In this document: positions 24,688-32,727 of the stretch, one piece after another | Position numbering within the stretch: position 1 is the stretch's first letter | Layout of the letters: every line of letters starts with the position of its first letter | Notes under the pieces: generated by a model | Database searches by the model: none | The model's input: only the letters and a program-made list of their open reading frames with translations | What the model was told of the DNA's origin: nothing | Program-made: the position numbers and the translations under genes | From: Spirochaetaceae bacterium | GTDB lineage: Bacteria; Spirochaetota; Spirochaetia; SZUA-6; Bin103 | Reading direction: 5' to 3' | Length of the DNA: 64,000 nucleotides | NCBI GenBank assembly: GCA_028821475.1 | Contig: JAPPGB010000054.1 | Span: 34,536 to 98,535, forward strand

Positions 24688-26428
24688 CGTACGGGACGAG
24701 TTGCTCGCCAGCCTGCTAGGCGCCGCGGTGCCGGCGGACGATGAGCTGGAGCGGCTGCTGTCCACCGCCAAGGCGGAGGTGGAGGGCTACGATCCGGCTA
24801 CCGGCGTGCGCCGGGTCGAACTCAAGGACACCAGCCGGCCCGACCTGTGGACCACCCCCGGGCTGGCCCGCCACCTGCGCTGCTACCGCGGCGACGCGCT
24901 GCCCGACTACCCGTTCGTATCCACCGGCGCGGCGCCGCCGGACACCGGTGAACGGGTGGTGGAGGTAGACCCGGCGCTGGAGACGATCCGGCCCTGCATC
25001 GCCGCGTTCACGGCCGCCGGGCCGCCGGTCGGCGAGGCGCTGCTGCTGGAGCTGATCCAGTCGCAGGAGAAGCTGTCCGACAGCTACGGCCAGCGCCGCC
25101 GCGCCATCGCCATGGGCCTGTACCGCGCCGCCGCCATCGAGTGGCCGGTGCGCTACCGCGCCGCGTCGCCGGACACCACCCGCTTCGTGCCGCTCGGCTT
25201 CGAGCACGAGTTGTCGCTGACCGAGATACTCGACCACCACCCCAAGGGGAAGGAATATGGTCACATCGTGCGCGGGCAGCCGGCGTTCCCCTACCTGGAG
25301 GACGCCGCCGGCGCCACGCTGTCGTTCCCGCCGGTGATCAACAGCGCCGGTCTCGGCAGCGTCGAAGTGGGCGACGACTACTTCTTTGTCGAATTGACGG
25401 GGCCGCACCTGGACACACTGCTGCTGGTGGCCTCGATCGCCGCCTGCGATCTGGCCGACGCCGGCTACGCCATCAAGCCGGTGCTGGTCCGCTACCCCTA
25501 CCACACCGCCCACGGCCGCGACGTGGTGACGCCGCGCTACTTCCAGGCGGAGACCCGCATCGAGTTGGCGGCCGCCGAACGCCTGCTCGGCGAGACGATC
25601 GCCCCCGAGGAGGGGCGCCGGCTGGTGCAGCGCATGGGCAGCCGAGCGCGCGTGGAAGGATCTTCGGTGGTGGTGACCCCGCCGCCCTACCGCAACGACT
25701 TCATGCACGCCGTCGACGTGGTGGAGGAAATCGCCATCGGGCGCGGGCTCGGCAGCTTCGAGCCGGAGCTGCCGGACGAGTTCACGCCCGGCCACCTGAC
25801 CGAGCAGACCCGCTTCGGGCGCGCGGCACGCGACGTGCTGGTGGGGCTCGGCTACCAGGAGATGATCTTCAACTACCTCGGCGCGCGCCGCGACTACACC
25901 GAGCGCATGAACGCGCCCGACCGGGTGCTGGTGGAGGTGGCCAACCCGATGACCGAGAACTACGCCGTGGTGCGCGACTCGATCATCCCCTGCCTGCTCG
26001 CCGCCGAGATGAGCTCCCAGAACGCCGCCTACCCGCACCACATGTTCGAGGTCGGCAAGGTGGCGCTGCCCGACGACGCCGACCCCACCGGCTCGCGCAC
26101 CGTCGACGCCTGTACGCTGCTGGTGGCGGACCGCGCCGCCGGCTTCAACGACGCCAGCGCCCACCTCGCCGCGCTGCTGTTCTACCTCGGCGCCGAGCAC
26201 CGCCTCATCGAGCTGGACGACCCCCGCTTCATCCCCGGCCGCGCCGCCCGCGTCGAGGCCGCCTCCCCGGCCGCCTCCGCCGCGGAAGGCGGCGAGCGCA
26301 CCTGGACCCCGATCGGCGTGCTCGGCGAACTGCACCCCGCCGTGCTGGAGCACTGGTCGATCGGCATGCCCTGCGCCACCGTCGAGCTCCACCTCGACCC
26401 CCTGCGCACCACCCTGCACGGCACCTGA
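24674..26428 (+). CDS. pheT: Phenylalanyl-tRNA synthetase beta subunit, archaeal/eukaryotic type
   Basis: 584 aa, against about 800 for bacterial PheT. It lacks the N-terminal EMAP/OB domain and the C-terminal anticodon-binding domain, as archaeal-type beta subunits do. Signatures: VELKDTSRPDLWTTPGLARH (about residues 46-65), the B3/B4 editing region with PFVSTGAAPP and HPKGKEYGHI, FPPVINSAGLGSVEVG, the B5 domain with PPPYRNDFMHAVDVVEEIAI, and the catalytic-like core EMIFNYLGARRDY. The ATG at 24674 gives MPTIDVRDELL; sequence before it is the duplicated copy. It forms the alpha2-beta2 synthetase with pheS. Confidence 0.95.
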   Translation: MPTIDVRDELLASLLGAAVPADDELERLLSTAKAEVEGYDPATGVRRVELKDTSRPDLWTTPGLARHLRCYRGDALPDYPFVSTGAAPPDTGERVVEVDPALETIRPCIAAFTAAGPPVGEALLLELIQSQEKLSDSYGQRRRAIAMGLYRAAAIEWPVRYRAASPDTTRFVPLGFEHELSLTEILDHHPKGKEYGHIVRGQPAFPYLEDAAGATLSFPPVINSAGLGSVEVGDDYFFVELTGPHLDTLLLVASIAACDLADAGYAIKPVLVRYPYHTAHGRDVVTPRYFQAETRIELAAAERLLGETIAPEEGRRLVQRMGSRARVEGSSVVVTPPPYRNDFMHAVDVVEEIAIGRGLGSFEPELPDEFTPGHLTEQTRFGRAARDVLVGLGYQEMIFNYLGARRDYTERMNAPDRVLVEVANPMTENYAVVRDSIIPCLLAAEMSSQNAAYPHHMFEVGKVALPDDADPTGSRTVDACTLLVADRAAGFNDASAHLAALLFYLGAEHRLIELDDPRFIPGRAARVEAASPAASAAEGGERTWTPIGVLGELHPAVLEHWSIGMPCATVELHLDPLRTTLHGT

Positions 26429-26455
26429 GCCGACGCCCGTTGCGCCCTGTCCTTG

Positions 26456-26477
26456 GAGATATATCTCATGGTATACT
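26456..26477 (+). promoter_or_regulatory. Promoter and palindromic operator of vapBC
   Basis: A perfect 12-bp palindrome GAGATATATCTC (26456-26467) is followed by TATACT (26472-26477), a likely -10 element, ten bases before the antitoxin ATG. VapB-type antitoxins bind such palindromes and repress their own operon; its position between the promoter elements fits. Confidence 0.6.
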
Positions 26478-26486
26478 GCTCCGAGG

Positions 26487-26738
26487 ATGGAATTCGTGGG
26501 GAAGACGGGTAGCTATCGAGGCATCGCCAAGGTGTTCTGGAGCGGGAGAAGTCAGGCGGTCAGGTTACCGGCGGCGTGTCGGTTCGAGACCTCCGAGGTC
26601 GAGGTGATCAAGGAGGGAGACCAGGTCACCCTGCGTCCACGCGGGAAGAACTGGCGTGCCTACTTCGACCGGGACACGCGCGGGTCACTGCCGGCAAGGC
26701 AGCAGCCGCCGCTTGAAGAGCGGGACCAGCTTCGTTGA
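26487..26738 (+). CDS. vapB: VapB-type antitoxin (AbrB/MazE-like swapped-hairpin fold)
   Basis: 83 aa. The core AKVFWSGRSQAVRLPAACRF (about residues 13-32), followed by EVEVIKEGDQVTLRPR, is the family DNA-binding domain, close to VapB proteins that pair with PIN toxins. The C-terminal part (WRAYFDRDTRGSLPARQQ) should be the toxin-binding tail. The ATG at 26487 is used here; a GTG at 26496 is an alternative with little effect. Its stop overlaps the TTG of vapC. It should neutralise VapC and repress the operon through the palindrome upstream. Confidence 0.88.
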   Translation: MEFVGKTGSYRGIAKVFWSGRSQAVRLPAACRFETSEVEVIKEGDQVTLRPRGKNWRAYFDRDTRGSLPARQQPPLEERDQLR

Positions 26739-27130
26739 GATACATGCTCGATACCAATATCTGTATCTACGTCATCAACGAGCGCGATCACGGTGTCCGG
26801 GAACGGTTCGAGGAACACTCCGCCCGGATATGCATCTCGTCAATCACGTACGCGGAGCTGTGCTACGGGGTCGTGAATTCGGCTCACATCGAGCGCAACA
26901 CACGGGAGCTGGACGCGTTTCGGCTCGACCTGGAGATCCAGCCGTTCGGGGCGGAGGCGGGGATGCACTACGCGGAAATCCGGCGTGCCTTGCGGCAGCG
27001 CGGCACCGCGATCGGCGCCAACGCCCTCCTCCTTGCAGCCCATGCCCGCAGCCTGGGCGCTGTCCTGGTCACCAACAACCGCAACGAGTTCGACCGGGTG
27101 CCGGAACTGAACGTCGAGAACTGGGTATGA
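26735..27130 (+). CDS. vapC: PIN-domain toxin VapC, one catalytic acid missing
   Basis: 131 aa PIN ribonuclease of the VapC type, which in active members cuts tRNA or rRNA. The start is a TTG at 26735 overlapping the vapB stop; an ATG at 26744 is possible. It reads MRYMLDTNICIYVIN with the first Asp (D6), SSITYAELCYG with the Glu (E41), and ends TNNRNEFDRVPELNVENWV. The third acid, the Asp in the family motif I-G-x-x-D-x-x-I-A, is Ala97 here (IGANALLLAAHA). This would probably impair metal binding. The pair may therefore be decaying, or the toxin may have been tamed. Confidence 0.88.
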   Translation: MRYMLDTNICIYVINERDHGVRERFEEHSARICISSITYAELCYGVVNSAHIERNTRELDAFRLDLEIQPFGAEAGMHYAEIRRALRQRGTAIGANALLLAAHARSLGAVLVTNNRNEFDRVPELNVENWV

Positions 27131-27601
27131 AGATCATACCTGGACGGCCCGTTCGCCCGTTGGCGAGTGCTTTGGAGACGTCATGCTGACCCGCATCGAG
27201 CTGCAGTCCTATCTGCTGCCACCGGAGGATGCCCAGCTCAGGTTCCCGGACGAATTCTGGCCGGAGCAGCGGCAGGAGTACGGTGACAGTCCGGTTCCTG
27301 CTGATCTGTGAGGCGCAGACCCGAAGCAGAGGTTGCGGGAGGTGCTGCTGAGCGCGGGAGGGCAGCGCGGCGTCCGGCGCAGAAAGAGATTCATCGCAGG
27401 GTTCGGCGGGCTCCGCAGGCAGCTCACGGAGAATCTGCCGCTCGGCGGACCCTTGGAGCAGGTGCCGCATGGGTGCGATTCCGCAACGATGTTTTCGGGG
27501 TGGTGAGAACCCGACTGGGCGGTTGATGCTGCCGGCGTCGGAGCGGGGGTGCGGAGCGTCGTCTCCGTTGGCGGCGGTGGGCGGAGCGCGTATGATGGGC
27601 C
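27131..27601. other. 471-bp stretch with one short ORF only
   Basis: No gene that I recognise. A 42-codon ORF on the plus strand (27183-27311) begins MLTRIELQSYLLPPEDAQ after a GGAG seven bases upstream and ends at TGA. It has a plausible start but resembles nothing that I know, and may be a gene remnant left in this toxin-antitoxin cluster. The remaining 290 bp are G+C-rich without a clear coding pattern, up to the HEPN promoter. Confidence 0.4.
27568..27596 (+). promoter_or_regulatory. Promoter of the HEPN-MNT pair, apparently leaderless
   Basis: TTGGCG (27568-27573) and TATGAT (27591-27596) are 17 bp apart. The ATG of the HEPN gene is at 27602, five bases after the -10, so transcription should start at or next to the start codon. 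Confidence 0.55.
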
Positions 27602-28045
27602 ATGGCAGAGAGAAGCGGCGACTGGTTTCGGCAGGCGCGGCGCGATCTCGACAGTGCCCGAGCACAGCGGGCGGCGGAGTTCTTCGAATGGGCGTGTTTC
27701 ATTTCCCAGCAGGCGAGCGAGAAGGCGCTGAAGGCGGCGTTGCAGAAGCTCGGCGGCGAGGCCTGGGGCCACTCGATTGCCGATCTGCTCAGAACGCTGA
27801 AGGAACGGGTGGAGGTGCCCGCCGACCTGCACGTCTCGGCCGTCAACCTGGACCGTTACTATATTCCCTCCCGCTACCCCAACGGCTGGGCGGGCGGCAG
27901 TCCCGCCGACTACTTCACGGATGAGGACGCAGATGGCGCGATCGGTCATTCAGAAGCAATCCTGCGGTTCTGTGAAGGTGTTCTGGCTGGACCGGGACCT
28001 GCTGAAGTGCCGGATCAGGAAGGCGGCGAGGAACCTGAGTCGTGA
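27602..28045 (+). CDS. HEPN-domain protein (toxin-like partner of MNT)
   Basis: 147 aa. The helical HEPN domain (PF05168 type) is visible from SGDWFRQARRDLDSARAQ through EWACFISQQASEKALKAAL and WGHSIADLL to DRYYIPSRYPNG, the conserved YIPxRYP segment. Such proteins pair with minimal nucleotidyltransferases as toxin-antitoxin modules. The last 25 or so residues (GPGPAEVPDQEGGEEPES) are low-complexity and overlap the MNT gene by 74 bp, so the stop codon may have moved. The start ATG at 27602 has no ribosome site and sits at the presumed transcription start. Confidence 0.85.
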   Translation: MAERSGDWFRQARRDLDSARAQRAAEFFEWACFISQQASEKALKAALQKLGGEAWGHSIADLLRTLKERVEVPADLHVSAVNLDRYYIPSRYPNGWAGGSPADYFTDEDADGAIGHSEAILRFCEGVLAGPGPAEVPDQEGGEEPES

Positions 28046-28325
28046 CCATGAAGCGGTCGTCCGGGTTGTCCTGTTCGGTTCGGTGGCTTCCGGCCGCGCC
28101 CTTCCGTCAAGCGATGCAGACATCCTCATCGTCGTGCGAGCCTCCGACGTCCCGCTCATCGATCGCGCCGCCGGGTTTCGTGAATACTTCGCCGACATCG
28201 GAGTAGGCGCAGATCTGTTCGTATACACCGAGCAGGAGGTGGCCGCCGGAACCATCCCCCTGGCCGCCACCGCGCTGCGAACGGGAATCGATCTCGTTTT
28301 GTCCAAGCTCTCCCGAGCGCCGTAA
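27972..28325 (+). CDS. MNT-type nucleotidyltransferase-domain protein
   Basis: 117 aa from a GTG at 27972, giving MKVFWLDRDLL, which matches how such proteins begin. An in-frame ATG at 27933 would add 13 residues. The nucleotidyltransferase signature is VVLFGSVASGRALPSSDADILIVV (G-S-x9-10-D-x-D). A later Asp (GADLFVYTEQE) may be the third carboxylate. In HEPN-MNT modules this protein is the antitoxin that AMPylates the HEPN partner. It overlaps the HEPN gene and ends 81 bp before the convergent sulfatase. Confidence 0.83.
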   Translation: MKVFWLDRDLLKCRIRKAARNLSRDHEAVVRVVLFGSVASGRALPSSDADILIVVRASDVPLIDRAAGFREYFADIGVGADLFVYTEQEVAAGTIPLAATALRTGIDLVLSKLSRAP

Positions 28326-28406
28326 TCGCGCCACGAATCAGGTGGTCCGTTCCCGTGCGCCACGGCAAGCGCAGCTAGCTGAGTAAATGCTCAATAGCCG
28401 TTCCGA

Positions 28407-29819
28407 TCATAGGGCGGCGAGGTAGGCGGCGCCGGCCTGGTCGGCGTGGTGGCGGGTCCAGTCGGCGAGCAGGGTGCGGTGCTGCTGGAGCATGGCCTGG
28501 TGCGGCGGCGATGCGGCGAGGTTCACGGTTTCCAGGGGGTCGTCGTGCAGGTCGCACAGCAGCTCCTCCGAGACGCCGGCGTGGTGGTAGACGCAGTACT
28601 TGTAGCGGGCGCTGCGCAGCATCCGCCCGGACACCGTTTCGCTGACGGTGAACACCGGCCACTCCGGCGCCGGCTCGGCCTGCGCGAGACCCATGAAGCT
28701 GCGGCCGGGCAGGCCGGCGGGGGGAGCGACGCCGGCCAGGTCGCACAGGGTGGGCAGCAGGTCGATGCCGTTGTTGACCAGGTGGCTGTCGTCGATCCGG
28801 CCTGCAGGCACGCGGTCCGGCCAGCGCACCAGCAGCGGCACGTGCGCGGCCGCCTCGTAGAAGGAGCGCTTCATGGTGAGGCGGTGCTCGCCGTCGTGGT
28901 CGCCGTGGTCGCTGGTGAAGATCACTACCGTGTCGCGCTCCAGGCCCGACTCCCGCAGCGCGTCGAGCACGATGCCGATCTGCCGGTCCACGTCGGCCAT
29001 GCAGTGACGGTAGAAACCGCGGTACAGGCGCCATTGCCGGTCGCTCCAGGAGTGCGCGCTGCGGCCGAAGCGGCGGTTCAGGCCCAGCTCCAGGGTCGCC
29101 TCGTCGCCGAGCGTGCCGTCGCGGAATTCGCTGATCCAGCGCGGCTCGGCGCGTGTCGGTGCGAGGTTCTCCGGCAGCGGCGGGGACGCGTCGAGCGTTG
29201 CCGGCGCGAAGGAAGGGTGATCGGCGCCGCGCGGCAGCACGTGGCAGATGTCGTGCGGATTGATGAACGAGGCCCACAGGAAGAACGGCTGCGATGAACG
29301 CGCCGGCTCGCTCCCGCGCCGCAGGAGGAATTCGCGGCTGCGCAGCGCCAGCTCCTCGCGCGAGTCGCCGGTCAGGCTGCGGAAGCCGAACCGTCCCTCC
29401 ACCTCGGGCGTGAACGCCGGGACGCCCTCGACGTGCAGCTTGCCGCCGTAGACGGTGTCGTAACCGGCCGTGCGCAGACACTGGCCCAACTGCGGCGTCG
29501 ACAGCCAGTCGGCGATGGCGGGCAGCGGCGTGCCGTTGCTCTGCCGGTTGGTCTCCAGGCCGCCGAAACGGTGCGGGAAGTATCCGGTGAGGAGGCTGTA
29601 GCGCGACGGCACGCACACCGGGTTGGCGGCGTAGGTCAGCTCGAAGCGGGTGCCCTCGCGCGCCAGCCGATCAAGCGCCGGCGTGCGCACGTACCGGTCG
29701 CCGGCGTATCCCGCCAGCCGATGGTGCTGCTGATCGGTGGTGATCAGCAGGATGTTGGGCCGCGCGGACGGCGCCGCGCCGCCGGAGGAACCGGATGCAG
29801 CGGTACGCGGGCGCGGCAT
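28407..29819 (-). CDS. Sulfatase (type I, formylglycine-dependent)
   Basis: 470 aa, alkaline-phosphatase superfamily. The metal-binding N-terminus is PNILLITTDQQH. The active-site Cys that becomes formylglycine is C69 in NPVCVPSRYSLLTG (C-x-P-S-R-x-x-x-x-T-G). GGKLH, FTSDHGDHDGEH and MKRSFYEAAAHVPLLVRWP are typical later motifs. No signal peptide is seen; the Ser/Gly-rich lead suggests a cytoplasmic location or a mis-set start. A separate maturase would be needed and is not in the window. The substrate, a carbohydrate or aryl sulfate ester, is unknown. Its ATG overlaps by one base the stop of the upstream lipocalin-like gene. Confidence 0.92.
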   Translation of the reverse strand: MPRPRTAASGSSGGAAPSARPNILLITTDQQHHRLAGYAGDRYVRTPALDRLAREGTRFELTYAANPVCVPSRYSLLTGYFPHRFGGLETNRQSNGTPLPAIADWLSTPQLGQCLRTAGYDTVYGGKLHVEGVPAFTPEVEGRFGFRSLTGDSREELALRSREFLLRRGSEPARSSQPFFLWASFINPHDICHVLPRGADHPSFAPATLDASPPLPENLAPTRAEPRWISEFRDGTLGDEATLELGLNRRFGRSAHSWSDRQWRLYRGFYRHCMADVDRQIGIVLDALRESGLERDTVVIFTSDHGDHDGEHRLTMKRSFYEAAAHVPLLVRWPDRVPAGRIDDSHLVNNGIDLLPTLCDLAGVAPPAGLPGRSFMGLAQAEPAPEWPVFTVSETVSGRMLRSARYKYCVYHHAGVSEELLCDLHDDPLETVNLAASPPHQAMLQQHRTLLADWTRHHADQAGAAYLAAL

Positions 29820-30280
29820 TACTCGACACGTTCCCAGGCCACGCGGCTGCCGGTGCCGGGTTCGGTCGCCGCGGGCGGGGTCAGGTGCAGGGTGAGCCGG
29901 GAGCCGTCGAGTTCGATCCAGCGGGTCAGGTCAGTGCCCACCGCGGCGGGCAGGAGAGCGCATTCGATGCGATGCGTTACCGTGCCGGCGGCGGAGTCCA
30001 CCTGGTAGCTGCCGGCGTAGGCGAGGTAGCCGCCGAGCACGTCCCGCAACTGGTCTGCGGAAGCCGCCACGACACCGTCATCGGTCAGCTCGCCGCGGTT
30101 GCGGCGCATCACCTGCACGAACACCCGCCCGCCGCGGTTGTACGACAGATAGCCGAGGGCGTCGGGGCCCATGGGATGGCTGACGCCGTCAGCGGAGACA
30201 ATCTCCCAGGACACCAGGCGCCAGGTTCCCACGAGGTCAGCGGCAACGACGGCATCGAAATGACTGCGCAGGGATTGCAC
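29819..30280 (-). CDS. Lipocalin-like domain protein with a ParD-derived N-terminus
   Basis: 153 aa from a GTG at 30280. From about residue 16 the protein is a lipocalin-like beta-barrel (LVGTWRLVSWEIVSADG, then MGPDALGYLSYNRGGRVFVQ and IELDGSRLTLHLTPP). Residues 1-15 (MQSLRSHFDAVVAAD) do not belong to that domain. They continue in frame the C-terminal region of a ParD antitoxin whose first part lies upstream behind a TGA. There is no ATG, GTG or TTG between that TGA and 30280. The gene therefore looks like a fusion product, expressed perhaps through the parD signals. The sulfatase follows with a one-base overlap. Confidence 0.75.
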   Translation of the reverse strand: MQSLRSHFDAVVAADLVGTWRLVSWEIVSADGVSHPMGPDALGYLSYNRGGRVFVQVMRRNRGELTDDGVVAASADQLRDVLGGYLAYAGSYQVDSAAGTVTHRIECALLPAAVGTDLTRWIELDGSRLTLHLTPPAATEPGTGSRVAWERVE

Positions 30281-30340
30281 CGAGTCGAACGCCCGAAAGT
30301 TCCCTGCGTCAATGTCTGCGATTCCGGCGCTGGCGGCGTA

Positions 30341-30502
30341 TCACAGGGCCTCGAGACGCGCTGCGGCTTCTGCCTCCCGGTGCTCCATCAGGCGGAGGCC
30401 CTCTCGCAGCACTTCACTCGCGTTCTGGTAACGGCCGGACCCGACCATGCGGTTGACGAACCGGGTCTGATGATCGGTAAGGACGACGTTGCGCGTAGGC
30501 AC
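30341..30502 (-). pseudogene. ParD-type antitoxin, interrupted by TGA
   Basis: From a GTG at 30502 the minus strand reads MPTRNVVLTDHQTRFVNRMV, then GSGRYQNASEVLREGLRLME, a clear ribbon-helix-helix ParD sequence. It stops at TGA (30343-30341) after 53 codons. The same frame beyond the stop continues ParD-like (AGIADIDAGNFRAF, then DSVQSLRSHFDAVV) straight into the lipocalin-like domain. No ParE toxin is found nearby. A deletion that joined parD to a lipocalin gene, with a nonsense mutation, explains this best. Confidence 0.75.
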
Positions 30503-30591
30503 TTCTGTATCGCTCTATGGCGTATTATGCCAATGGAGCACTACCGGTGGCAAGGGAGCGGCGGCGAAGGAGGGCGAATGAGATCAAGGGC

Positions 30592-31305
30592 TCAGGTGCG
30601 GGCGAACAGGTAGGCGCGGTTGCGGCGGCCTACCAGCTCGATGGCGCCCATACGGCGCAGCGTGTAGGTCGTCATGCCGGCCAGCGACGCAGGCATGGTG
30701 CCGGCCGCGGCCAGCGTGCGGTTGGTGAACGGCTCCTCCAGGTGCGGCGGCAGCAGGCGGGCGAAGTCGGCGGGGGATTGGAAGCGGCGCCGCTCGCACA
30801 CTTCCAGCAGCCGGGTGTCGAGGATGCTGACGCCGCGGCGCCGCCAACTGCCGCGCCCGTCCGCACAGCGCAGTTCCTCCACCTCGACGATCAGCACTTC
30901 GAGGGAGAAGTTGGGGTGTCCGACCAGGTGCGGGATGCGCACCAGCTCGGCAAACAGGTCGCGGTAGGCGCCCCGCTTCGGCGACGCGCGGCGGCGCAGC
31001 ACGCTGCCGTCCGGCGCGGTGGTGACAATCCACTTGCGCCGCGCGATGGGGTACACCAGCCGCACGCGGTAGCCGCGCACTAGCCGGGTCAGCTTGCGCG
31101 CCAGCTTGGCGAAGCTGCCGGTCTGGATCTCGATCAGGGTGCCGCGCCGCACCAGGTCGATGACGCAGCCCTCCAGCGGCACCTCGGCGCGGTCGCCGGG
31201 CAGCGCGTACCAGCGCTTGAGTTGGGCGTGCAGCGACCGCTCGCGCAACTCTCCTATGGAATGCGCGGCAGGGGCGGCTGAAACTGCGACAACCTGATCA
31301 GCCAT
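30592..31305 (-). CDS. Uncharacterised protein with a nuclease-like core
   Basis: 237 aa; I cannot assign a family with confidence. The region CVIDLVRRGTLIEIQTGSF (about residues 47-65), followed by AKLARKLTRLVRGYRVRLVYPIA, has an Asp...Glu-x-Gln pattern on strands like the PD-(D/E)XK nuclease fold. The C-terminal third (ILDTRLLEVCERRRFQSPADF and TTYTLRRMGAIELVGRRNRAY) looks like a winged-helix domain. It stands alone, divergent from the methylase region, in an accessory stretch. The nuclease idea is an inference from residue pattern only. The start is the ATG at 31305. Confidence 0.6.
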   Translation of the reverse strand: MADQVVAVSAAPAAHSIGELRERSLHAQLKRWYALPGDRAEVPLEGCVIDLVRRGTLIEIQTGSFAKLARKLTRLVRGYRVRLVYPIARRKWIVTTAPDGSVLRRRASPKRGAYRDLFAELVRIPHLVGHPNFSLEVLIVEVEELRCADGRGSWRRRGVSILDTRLLEVCERRRFQSPADFARLLPPHLEEPFTNRTLAAAGTMPASLAGMTTYTLRRMGAIELVGRRNRAYLFART

Positions 31306-31601
31306 CGTTCCTCACACCTATTATTGTCGGATGCCGGTGAGACGTGCCAACAACGAAACGGCCTGGCTGAAGCGCCATGCGGTACATGCGGGTACATGCG
31401 AGGGTGAGTTGCCGAGCGTGCCCGAAACGCTTAGCATGGAGAGCGACGTTCAGGAGCGTCGCGATGCCCGACGACATCGTACAGAGAACACGCGGGGCCG
31501 ACGAAATACGACATGATGAGTTCGAAAGAGCGCAGCGAAACGGTCATTGCCGACCGACTGGTCGGGGCGTGGCCCCGTGTCATGGCCTTGGCGAGACAGG
31601 C
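31306..31601. other. 296-bp intergenic stretch upstream of the methylase
   Basis: Less G+C-rich than the core genome. A 29-codon ORF (31516-31605; begins MSSKERSETVIADRL) ends in an ATGA overlap with the methylase ATG, so it could be a small coupled cistron. I do not recognise it. Nothing else is supported. Confidence 0.35.
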
Positions 31602-32240
31602 ATGAGCGATCCGGGCCGCGACCTGTCGTCTTGCCTCGGCGCTCAAACATTCAGCACCGTCATGGCCGATCCGCCTTGGCGGTTCTTGAACCGGACGGGA
31701 AAGGTCGCTCCAGAGCATCGGCGGCTGTCACGCTACACGACGCTGACGGTCGAAGAGATATGCTCGCTTCCCGTGGCCCAGCACCTCCGTGATACAGCTC
31801 ATTGCTACTTGTGGGTGCCGAATGCGTTACTGCCGGACGGTTTGCAGGTGCTTGAGGCTTGGGGGTTCCAGTACAAGACCAATTTGATCTGGCACAAGGT
31901 GAGAAAGGATGGCGGGTCGGATGGACGAGGAGTCGGCTTCTATTTCCGCAATGTGACGGAGATGCTGCTGTTTGGAATACGGGGAAAGGGTGCCCGCACG
32001 CTGGCCCCGGGACGTCGCCAGGTCAATCTGTTTGCTTCGCGCAAGCGGGAGCACTCTCGCAAACCGGACGAACAGTACGCGATCATCGAGAGCTGTAGCC
32101 CCGGGCCATACTTGGAGCTGTTTGGACGCGGCTGTCGGGCCGATTGGACGGTCTGGGGAAATGAAGCGGAAGCTGGTTATTCACCGACCTGGCCGACGTA
32201 CCGTTACAACTCGTCGTCTACACGGCCCGTAACGGCGTGA
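31602..32240 (+). CDS. MT-A70-family adenine-N6 DNA methyltransferase
   Basis: 212 aa. The catalytic motif DPPW is at residues 23-26 (VMADPPWRF). The AdoMet-related segments follow as YLWVPNALLPDGLQVLEAWGF, NLIWHK and EMLLFGIRGKG, and the ending has CSPGPYLELFGRG and WTVWGNEAE. This is the MT-A70 class found in phages, mobile DNA and some type II systems, which methylates adenine. I chose the ATG at 31602 because upstream in-frame residues do not fit the family and the smaller ORF before it ends there. A degraded ORF that could be the partner overlaps its 3' end. Lower G+C suggests transfer. Confidence 0.88.
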   Translation: MSDPGRDLSSCLGAQTFSTVMADPPWRFLNRTGKVAPEHRRLSRYTTLTVEEICSLPVAQHLRDTAHCYLWVPNALLPDGLQVLEAWGFQYKTNLIWHKVRKDGGSDGRGVGFYFRNVTEMLLFGIRGKGARTLAPGRRQVNLFASRKREHSRKPDEQYAIIESCSPGPYLELFGRGCRADWTVWGNEAEAGYSPTWPTYRYNSSSTRPVTA

Positions 32241-32552
32241 ATCTTGACGACCTGCGTCGCATTGGGTTTGACGTAAGGACACGGAATCATGCCCGTGCAG
32301 TGCTCACAGCGGATTTCCCTGCTCAGTTGGCGGAATTGTGTCATGTTCTTGGCACGACAGCGAGGTATTGTTGAACGCTCCAACAAGGACTTTGTCACCG
32401 CTTGGTCTCACCAGTTCACCAGTGACAAGTTCGGCACCGCAACCACACACTGGGATAAACTACAGCAGCGGATCGACCGAGGCGTTGGCAACCCGTGCCC
32501 GTTGTTGTTGCTTGGAGTTCCCGATAGCGTGGTCTTCCAAGGGCCTAATTGA
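32165..32552 (+). pseudogene. Frameshifted remnant downstream of the MT-A70 methylase
   Basis: One frame (32165-32374) reads protein-like sequence with no start codon (LADVPLQLVVYTARNGVNL, then DDLRRIGFDVRTRNHARAV and LAELCHVLG). Where it stops, a second frame continues with SNKDFVTAWSHQFTSDKFGT, then HWDKLQQRIDRGVGNPCP and LLLLGVPDSVVFQGPN, ending at 32552. Both halves look like real protein, so I read one gene broken by a frameshift, whose 5' end is missing or overlaps the methylase. Its position makes a restriction-type partner possible, but I cannot identify a family. Confidence 0.4.
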
Positions 32553-32727
32553 CGTACTTGAACCTGGATAAGAGAGACCTCGCGTGCCACGAAGAGGCAG
32601 GTGAATCGCGCCACCGTGGCGCGAGCAACTGAAATGGAAGCCGAGCAGACAGTTCCACCCACCGGATTGCGATCCGCTCCCGGGTGCACTACTGTGAATG
32701 CGGTGAACAGAGGAAGGGGGCCGACAA

